The notes beneath the pieces were generated by a model. That model was not told the DNA's origin, searched no databases, and saw only the letters and a list, made by a program, of their open reading frames with translations. Of a DNA stretch of 10,857 bases, positions 1 to 9,700 are shown piece by piece. The DNA lies in the NCBI GenBank assembly GCA_013695395.1, contig JACDAP010000584.1:1-10857 (forward strand). Direction: 5' to 3'. The stretch is from Solirubrobacterales bacterium (GTDB lineage Bacteria > Actinomycetota > Thermoleophilia > Solirubrobacterales > Solirubrobacteraceae). Each line of letters begins with the position of its first letter. Positions within the stretch are counted from its first letter, which is position 1. A program made the translations under genes and the position numbers.

Positions 1-2
1 GC

Positions 3-791
3 GCCACCGCGGCCGCCGGCACGATCACGGGCGCCGCGCAGATCGCCGCGGCCAGCACCGGGACCGTCCGTGGCGAGATCCGGTCGACCATCGTCGGCAA
101 GGTCGCCAACACCATCGCGCAGGACGACGTGCTCGCGTCCGCCTCGGGCACCTTCCGTGCGGGGAGCTTCTCCGTCACCGCGACGTCGGACACGGGCCTG
201 ACCGCGCTGGCCAAGGTGGCTCGCAACAGCGTGACGGGCAGCACGACGGCGACCATCGCCGGCATCTCGCTCCCGGCCGGCACCGGCGCGGTGAGCGTGT
301 CGGCCACCGACGCGAGCGCGCTGAGAGCCGACGCCTCGGTCGTCGTCCTGCAGGCATGGCTGCCGGTGGTCACGCTGGCCGCCACCGAGACCCGCAACAC
401 CTTCGCGCGCACCGTGCTGGCGTCGGTGACGGGCTCGACGCTCGTCACGGCCGGGGCCCTGACCGTGTCTGCACTCGAGGACGGTCGCCTGCTGTCGCTG
501 ACCCAGGGTCTCGCCGAGAAGCTCAAGACGGGCACCACCCCGATCTCCAGCGCCAAGGCGGTCGCCGCCGCGCTGGCGGCCAACGTCTACACGGGCAGCG
601 TGAAGGCGCTCATCGACGCGAGCACGGTCAGCGCCGCCAGCGTCACCGTGTCCGCGACGAACGACGCCTTCGTGGACGCCACCAGCGCACTCGCGGCGTC
701 GGCGAGCACCGATCCCGACGCGATCACCTTCAAGGTCTCGATCCTCGGCCGGCTCGGCGCCCCGGGGAACATCGCCGCCGGGGCCGCCGTC
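3..791 (+). repeat. Head region: short beta-type repeats before the first large unit
   Basis: Residues 1-263 of the visible protein. It lacks the box module and the NDVR motif, but repeats a short pattern in which a Gly- or Ala-containing turn is followed by an alternating strand: GSFSVTA (from 162), GAVSVSA (from 285), GALTVSA (from 453) and a related ASVTVSA (from 636). Spacing is 41, 56 and 61 residues, so the repeat is irregular in length. The segment LAEKLKTGTTPISSAKAVAAALAAN (first half near 510, second half near 555) breaks the pattern with a more helical, Lys-containing stretch. The region probably continues a beta-repeat domain that begins upstream of the window. Confidence 0.6.
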
Positions 792-3700
792 GCCGTCAAC
801 GTCATCGGCTGGACGATCAGCAACATCGCTCTCGCCTCGATCGACGCGCTCCTGGGCGGCACGGAGTTCGGGACGGACGCCAACCCGCTGGCGACCGAGG
901 CGAGCATCACGGCGTCGACCGTGACGACCACGGGCGACGTGACGGTGACCGCGACCTCCACGGCGACGGTCAACGCGACGGTCTCCAACGCCGCCACCAC
1001 GGAGCAGCACGCGTTCTTCGGAGCGACGTCCGCGGCGGCCGGGGTCGTCCTGGCGCTGAACAAGGTCAACAGCGCGACGCGCGCGTCGATCGCCGGCGGC
1101 GGCGTGACCGCGGGGTCGGCGCTCGCGGTGATCGCCACCGACGCCGCCGGGATCTTCTCGAACGTCAAGGTCGTCTCGAGCTCGGTCACGACGACCGACA
1201 GCGGCGTCCACTTCCTCGGCAAGGCCGTCAACGGGCTGGTCACCGCCGACTTCACGACCGCGAGCGGCATCAGCTCCGTCGTCTTCGGCACCCGCGTCCG
1301 CATCGTCCCCGGGTACGCGAGGACCACCATGACCTCGGCGCAGTCCGTGCCCGTGCTCTTCACCCAGGGCGTCACTCGGGTCAAGGACCTCTCCGACGGC
1401 ACCGTCTACCTCTTCGTCGGGACCACCGGGACGGGGACGCCGTCGGCGCAGGACTTCACCACCGCCGACTGGGTCAAGGTCGCGGGCGAGGACGACGGGA
1501 TCTATCAGTACATGGGGCCCGAGAACGCGGGCGGCGCGGCCTCGATCGACCTCGGCCGCACGGACTACACGGACCTCACCCTGTGGAAGCCGCTCGCCGA
1601 GACGCGGATCGTCCCGAAGAACATCAACTTCGACACGTCGGACTCCCGTGCCCTGGCCGGGGTCGTGGTGGTCAACGACGCGCGGGGCTCGGCGAGCGCC
1701 TCGATCACCGGGGCGACGATCCTCGCGGGCAGCCTCCGGGTCGAGGCGGAGGCCGCCACGACGATCAGCGCGCTGGCCGACGTCTCCTCGTCCTCCGCGG
1801 GGGGCAGCACGCTCACCGGTCAGGGCGCCTCCCTCGCGGCGGGGGGCGTCGTCGCGGTCAACCGGGTGCTCGGCGACGCCACCGCGTCGCTCTCCGGTGG
1901 CACCGTGAGCACGACGGTGGGCGGGGTCGTCGTCGACGCGCGGAACACCTCGGAGATCACCGCCACGAACCTGAGCGCGATGACGTCGGGCGCGAGCTCG
2001 GTCGGGGTCATCCTCGCCTTCAACACCGTCGGCTGGAAGCCGTCGAACCTTCTCTTCCAGACGGTCGACGCGATCCTGGGCGACCCGCTCATCGCCGACA
2101 ACGGCTACGGCAACCAGCAGCCCGCCAGGACCGCCGCGTGGATCCTGGGTACCCCGGTGACCGCCATGACGGGCATCGCTGTGGGCGCCGACAACCGGGC
2201 CGCGATCACCGCGGAGATCTCGAACACGGCGACCTCGGCCCCGGGCGCGATCATGGGCGCCGGCGGGATGGCCGCCGCCATCGTCATCGCCTCGAACATG
2301 ATCCTCAGCGAGGCGCGGGCGTTCATCGACACGGACGCCGTGACCCACGTCGCGATCACGGCGCAGGCCGGCGGGATCGGCGTGACGGCGCGCGACACCG
2401 CGTCGATCGTCGCGTCCACGACGCTCTACAGCGAGGTCTCCCCGACCAACGACGCGGGCGCCGGGATCCTCAACGGCTTCGTCGGCGCGTTCCGCGACGA
2501 CTACGAGTTCACGACGTCCTCGGGAACCCGGACCGTGAAGCTCGGGGACCGGGTGCGGCTCGCCGACGGGACCGTCGTGCGCTCCATGGGTCTCGACGGC
2601 GTGACGCTGGACCTCGCCGAGTCGGCGCAGGACTACGCCGACTACGGCCTGTGGAAGCTTCTGACCGAGACGAACCTCATCAACGAGGCCGTGCAGTACG
2701 CCGCGCTCTCCGGGCTCGGGGTCGTGCTGGACAAGGACCTCACCGGATCGGCCGAGGCGTACTTCGGGCTCGTCGACCACAACGACGTCCGCGCCTCGGT
2801 CCAGGCCTGGATCGAGGACGCCACCCTCTCTGCCACCGGCGCGGTGAGCGTCACCTCGGAGGAGGCCGCGTCGATCACCGTCACGGACGCGAGCCACATC
2901 GTCCCGTGGGACGGCAAGGGCGCCGTCATCGCGACGAACAACGTGCTCGCGGAGGCCCTCGCGTGGGTGCAGAACGCGTCGGTGAGCGCCGGTGCCGTCG
3001 AGGTCTCGGCCAGGACCACCGCGACGCTCACGGCCACCGCCTCCTCCAAGATCGAGGCCTTCGACCTGGCGATCGGCTTCGTCCTCGCCTTCAACACCAT
3101 CGGCTGGCGGCCCTCGAACATCCTCTTCCATGCCGTCGACGCGCTCCTCGGCGATCCGCTGATCTCCGCCGCGTTCAACGGGAACGACTCCCCTTCGGTC
3201 GCCCGCGCGTGGATCCGGGCCACGCCGGTCACCGCGACCGGAGCGGTCTCGGTCCTCGCCGAGCAGGCGGCCACGCTGATCTCCACGGTCGGCAACGAGA
3301 ACCGGGCGGACGCCGTCCTCGACGGGGTGCTCTCCAAGGGCTCCGCGGCGGACGGCATCTCGGGCGGCGGCATCCTGGCCTCCAACAAGGTCAACACGAG
3401 CGCGCAGGCGTGGATCGACGCGACCGGAGCGACGGGCACGATCACGGTCACGGGATCCACCGTCTCGGTGGTCGCCACGGACGCCGCGACGATCGAGTCC
3501 CGGTCCACTGTCGTGCAGAGCGCCATCACCGAGAACACGGCGGCCGGCATCGCGGCGTTCCTCGACGTGCTGGTCAAGACGGACTACGACTTCACGACCC
3601 GGTCGGGCACGCGCCTGCTCAAGGCCGGGGACAACGTGCGGATCGGCCCGGGCTACGCGGGCGGCGGCACGCCGGGCGGCGTCTACCGCTACAGCGGCCC

Positions 3701-6700
3701 GGAGGCGCTCCTGAACCTCGAGATCGAGACCTTCTCCGCGCCGGAGTGGACGCGCATCGACACCGCGCCCGCCATCAGCGACTACTACCCCAACATCGGC
3801 AACCTCACGAGCTCAGACGCGCGCGCCGTCGGCCTCCTGGTGGTGCTCAACGACGTCCGGTCGGAAGCGGCCGCCAGCATCGACGGCACCCGGGTGATCG
3901 CGGGCGCTCTCGAGGTCCGCGCCACGGAGACCTCGCAGCTCCTGGCCGAGGCGACCTCGACGGTCACGGCCTCGGGCGGATCGTTCCGCGGGGGCGGCAG
4001 CGTCCAGGCGATCAACGGCCAGCTCGTCACGAACGTCGTGCTCGCGAGCGCGACCGCCACCGTGACCGGGTCCGATCTCGCGGTGGGAACGGGCGGCGTC
4101 CTCGTCGAAGCCGTCAACCGCGCCGGCATCGACGCCACCCTCACGGCGTCCACCGCGACGGGCGAGTCCGCCTACGCCTTCGCCGTCGCCTTCAACTCGC
4201 TCGGCTGGGCCTCCCAGAACATCCTCTTCAACCTCGTCGACACGATCCTCGGCCTGCCGCTCCTCGCCAGCGAGCGGCCCGTCGTGGCCCTCGCCACCGT
4301 CACCTTGACGACGATCCGCTCGGATGGGGCGCTCGTGGTGAACGCCGACGGCGCCACGCAGCTCAACGCCACGGTCTCCAACGCCGCCGACTCCACGGCG
4401 AGCGCCCTGTGGAAGGCAGAGGGAAAGAGCCTCGGCGGGGTCATCGCGTCCAACAAGGTCTCGAGCGCCGCGCGCGCCACCCTCGACAGGGTCGACGCGG
4501 TCGCCGCGGGAGACGCGCGGATCACCGCCACCGACAGCGCGGGCGTCTTCTCGAACATCAAGATCGTCTCTTCGTCGATCACGACGAACAACGGCGGCAC
4601 GGCGGTGCTCCAGGACGAGATCAACCTCTTCCTGCCGTTCGACCTCGTCTCGAGCGACGGCCTCGTGACCGTCGCCTTCGGCGATCGCGTGCGGATCACC
4701 GACACGCCGGCGCTCCCGGCGGGAGCGGCCAAGGGCCAGATCTTCACGTACATGGGGATCACGCAGGCCGTGGACCTGCTCGCCGCCGACTACGCCGACC
4801 GCGGCTACTGGCGGCCGGTCAAGGAGACGAACCTCGTCCCGCAGGGCCTGAATTTCACAGAGTCGGGCTCCGTGGCCTTCGGCGGCGCGGTGGTCCTCAA
4901 CGACGTGCGCAGCGACGTCCGCGCCTCCGTGGTCACCTCCATGGTCACCGCGGCGACGCTGGAGCTCTCCGCGACCGAGGCGGCCGTCATCGAGGCGACC
5001 AACGACCTCTACGCCTCGTCGTCGGGAGGCAGCTCGTTCACCGGGGAGGGCACGTCGCTCGCGGTCAACGCCGTCATCGCGACCAACCGGGTGCTCTCGG
5101 GCGCCCGCGCGACGGCGGAGGACTCCGCGCTGACGACGACCACGGGCGGGATCGTCGTCTCCGCCGCGAACACCGCCCGCATCACCGCGACTTCCCTGAG
5201 CGCCGTCGAGACCGGCGCGAACGCCGCGGGCATCATCCTCGCCTTCAACACGATCGGCTGGGCGGCCGCCGACCTCTTCTCCTCGACGCTCGACGCGATC
5301 ATCGGCTCGCCGGTGATCGCCGGCGCGGCGTGGGGTGGGGAGAGCCCGTCGGAGGCGATCGCCTCCCTGACCCGCACGACCATGGTGAGCGCCGGGGGCG
5401 TGAGCGTTCTCGCGATCTCCAAGGCGCAGATCGACGCGAAGGTCTCCAACAGCGCGACGTCGGCGCCGTCGGCGCTCATGGGCGCGGGCGGCACGACCGG
5501 CAGCGCGGTCATCGCCTCCAACAAGGTCTCCAGCAAGGCGACCGCGTCCATCTCGGAGATCCCCGTCGCCGCGGGTGGGGGCGACGTGCTCATCCGCGCG
5601 GACGACGACGCCGGCATCACGGCCGAGACGATCATGTTCGCGTCGGTGCAGCCCAGCAACGACGCCGGGGCCGGCATCCTCAACGGCTTCGCGAAGGCCG
5701 CCAAGGAGGAGTTCCGATTCACGACCCGCTCGGGGCTGCGGTCCGTGGTCTTCGGCGATCGGATCCGCGTGCACGAGGGCTACGCCGGCGGCGGGACGGG
5801 TGGGACCGTGTACCAGTTCATGGGCACCGACCGGCCGCTGGACCTGGGTGCGGAGGACTTCTCGGTCTACGGCTTCTGGAAGGAGCTGACCGACGACAGC
5901 ATCATGACCGACGCGGTCCAGTACGCCGTGCTGTCCACGATCGGCACGGTCCTCGACAAGGACGCCACGGGCAGCTCCGCGAGCATCTTCGGCCTGATCG
6001 CCTACAACGACGTCCGCTCCGCGGTCCTGGCGCAGCTGCTGCGGGCGCCGGTGAGTGGCGCCCGCGACGTCACCGTCGAGGCGCTCGAGCGCGCGACGAT
6101 CTCCGCCAGCGACGGCAGCACGGTCGAGTCCTGGCAGGGCACGGGCGGGGTCATCGTCACCAACGTCGTCCTTGCGAGCGCCACGGCCTCGGTCGAAGAC
6201 GGCGCGGTCAGCGGCCGGGACATCGTCGTCCACGCCGACGACGCCGCCCGGATCACGGCCACGGCCACCTCGAAGATCCTCGGCTTCGACCGCTCGCTCG
6301 GCCTCGTGGCCGCGTTCAACTCGATCGGCTGGAAGAGCCAGAACCTCCTCTTCAACGCGGTCGACGCGCTGCTGGGTGACCCGCTCATCGCCCAGGCGTT
6401 CGGCGGCCAGGAGCCCGCCACCGCCCGCGCCTTCATGCGCAACGCGCCCATCCTGGCCTCGCGCGACGTGACGATCCGCGCCACCCAGAGGTCCGTGGTG
6501 ACGGCGATCGCGGGCAACGAGAACACCGCCGAGGCGCAGCTCGACGCGGTCCTCGCGTCCTCGTGGGCCACCGGCGGCCTGGCCGGCGGCGCCATCCTCG
6601 CCTCGAACAAGGTCCTCGCCACGGCGGAGGCCTTCATCGAGTTCACCACCGGGACGCGGACCGTGGTCGCGACCGGCGACCTCCTCGTCTCGGCCGCCGA

Positions 6701-9700
6701 CGCCGCCACGATCTCCTCCACGAGCACCGTCGTCCAGAAGGCCATCACCGCGAACACGGCCGAGGGCCTCAAAGCGTTCGCCGCCGGCCTCTTCGACAAG
6801 GACTTCGAGTTCTCGACGAAGTCCGGGGAGCGGCTCCTGCGGACCGGCGACAAGGTCCGCGTCGCCGCCGACGACCCCGACAAGGGCGACGTCGGAGCCG
6901 TGTACCGCTACACGGGCCCGGACAAGACCCTCGTCGACCTCTCGGCGACGGCGCTGAACCTCGCGACCTCCCCGAACTTCCAGCGCCTCGCCGGCGGCGC
7001 CTCGGAGAACCAGCTCGCGTTCATCCCGAACCTCGGCAACCTCACGAAGTCCGACGCGCGCGCCATCGGCATCCTCGTCGTGCTTAATGACCTGCGGGCC
7101 TCGGCCGCCGCCTCGATCGTCGGGGCGAGCGTCACGGCGCGCGGGGTCGCGGTCTTCGCGGAGGAGACGACGGACCTCTCGGCGCGGGCGACGAACACCG
7201 CGGAGGCGTCCGGCGGCTCGTTCTACGGGACGGGAACGGTGCTCGGCGGGGCCGGGACGATGGTCACGAACCTCATCCTCTCCAGCGCCAAGGCCCGGAT
7301 CACCGACGCGACCGTCACCGTGGGGGCCGGCGGCGTGGCGGTCGAGGCGCGCGACACCTCGCTGATCGACGCGACGGTGCACACCGCGGCGACCTCGGGG
7401 GAGACCGCGCTCGGCTTCACGCTCGCCTTCAACACGATCGGCTGGAAGTCGCAGAACGTCCTCTTCAACCTGATCGACGCGATCATCGGGGACCCGGCGA
7501 TCGCGACCGCCTTCGGCAACAGCCAGCCCGCCGAGACGACCGCACGGGTCTCCGGCTCCTCGCTGACCTCCGCCGGCAGCATCGGCATCTCGGCGCACAA
7601 CGCCGCGCAGGTCAACGCGACGATCTCCAACGCTGCCGACTCCGCGGCCTCCGCCCTGTGGGGCGCGAAGGGCAGTGCCATCGGCGGTGCCGTCTCCTCG
7701 AACAAGGTCGCGACGCTGACCGACGCCTCCTTCACCGACGGGCGCGCCACCGCGACCGGCACCGGCACCGAGATCTCCGTCACCGCCGAGGACGTCACCG
7801 GCATCTTCGCGAACGTCAAGCTCGTCGTCTCCTCCGTGACGACCAACGACGGTGGCGCGAGCCTGCTCCAGGGTGTCGTCAACGCGTACATCCCCGCGGA
7901 CTACCTCTCCACGGAGACCGACCGCATCGTGCGCTTCGGCCAGCGGGTCCGGCTCGTGGCCCCGCCGGAGGACTTCGGCTCCGGAGACGGCGTGGTGGAG
8001 CTCGGCACGGGCAACCGCGTCCGCGTCGCCGACGACTTCGGCGTCTTCCGCCTGACCTCCGCCTCGGGCAAGCGGCTGCTGATCACGGGCGACAACGTGC
8101 AGCGCGCGTCCGACGCCGCCGTCTTCCGGTACCTCGGCGCCAACGGGCGCGTCGACCTGGGCGCGACGAACTTCGGCGACGCCAGCCTGTGGAAGCGCCT
8201 CGGCGGCGACCCCGGCGCGCTGTACCAGTGGACGGGTACCGCGGGAACGGTTGATCTCGCCGCCACCGACTACACCGCGCCCGGCTGGATCCTGGTCGGC
8301 GGCCGCGACGGCGTCGTGTACCAGTGGATGGGGCCGGACGGGACGACCGCGACGGACTTCGGCGCCGCCGACTTCACCGACCTGCGCTTCTGGAAGCCCG
8401 TCCCGCGGACGAGCCTGGTCCCGCAGGGCATCAACGTCACGACGTCGGACTCGATGGCCGTGGGCGGGATCATCGTCCTCAACGACGTCCGCACGGTCAC
8501 CACGGCCTCGATCGCCGACGCCGTCCTCAGCGCGCCGTCGGTCCGGGTCGAGGTCGTCGAGGCCGCGTTCATCCGCGCCACCGCCGACAGCAGCGTGACG
8601 TCCTCCGGGGGGTCCTCCTTCACCGGCAAGGGCAGCTCGCTGGCCGTCAACGCGGTCATCGCGACGAACGTCATCCTGATGACGGCGGGCGCGCTCGTGG
8701 ACCGCAGCGCCGTGACGACGACGGCCGGCGACCTCGAGGTGACCGCCCAGGCCCTCGCCCAGGTGGACGCGACCGCGCTGAACAGCACGGACAGCGCGGG
8801 GCAGAGCGTCGGCGTGACGCTCGCCTTCAACACGATCGGGTGGAAGTCCCAGAACTTCCTGTTCAACGCGATCGACACGCTGCTCGGTGACCCGATCATC
8901 GCCAACGCCTTCGGCAACAGCGACGCCGCGACCGTGACGGCCTTCATCCGCAACTCCGGCGTCTCCTCGGCACGTGACACCAGGGTCGTGGCGCTCAACG
9001 AGTCGCTCATCAACGCGGACATGAGCAACGTCGCCTCCGCGGCCGCCGTGGCCTTCACGGGCGCCACCGCGCTGGCCGTCGGCATCGTCCTGGCGTCGAA
9101 CATGGTCAACTCGACCGCCCAGGCGGGCGTCGAGCTCGCAGGGACCATCCCCGCCTTCGCGATCCTGTCGGCTCCCGCGCTGATCCTCCCGGGGCAGCGG
9201 GTGCGCCTCGCCGACGGCTCGGTCTACGTCAACATCTCCAACGGCGCCCGGGGACCTCCCGCGACCCCCGCGCTCTTCGCATCCGACCCCGCCAACTGGC
9301 GCCTCCTCGGCACGGTCACGACCCGCGACCTCGAGATCCTCTCGGAGGACCGTCCGGCGATCGACGCGACGATCGACGTCCGCTCGATCGCCAAGGCCTC
9401 CAACGACGGGGGGCTCAGCGTCTTCACCGCGCTCGTGAGCGCCGGCGAGAAGGACTACACCTACACCCAGCAGTCCGGCCTGCGCCAGCTGCTCACGGGG
9501 CAGACCGTCCGCCGCGACTCCGACGGGGCCGTCTTCCGCTACAAGGTCGCCCTCGACCCGGAGACCGCGCCGGTGGTCGACATCGGCAGCCAGGTCCTCA
9601 CGGACACGACGAAGTGGGTCAAGCTCGACAAGAACCTGCTCGAGAAGCTCGTGGACCTGGGCATCAACGTCACGCCGTCCGACGCGACGGCCGTCGCCGG

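Noticed and set aside
356..6379. A 2007-codon Met-to-stop frame on the + strand
   Set aside because: It is the +2 shadow of the real gene. The product is a monotonous Arg/His/Gly/Asp-rich string without domain features, as expected when GC-rich codons are read out of frame. The true frame shows conserved repeats across the same bases.
5238..7445. Direct DNA repeat: 24 identical bases at 5238-5261 and 7422-7445, possible recombination or attachment site
   Set aside because: Both encode the conserved LAFNTIGW motif in phase, and biased codon choice explains the identity. The flanking bases diverge at once, and other copies of the motif carry synonymous changes.
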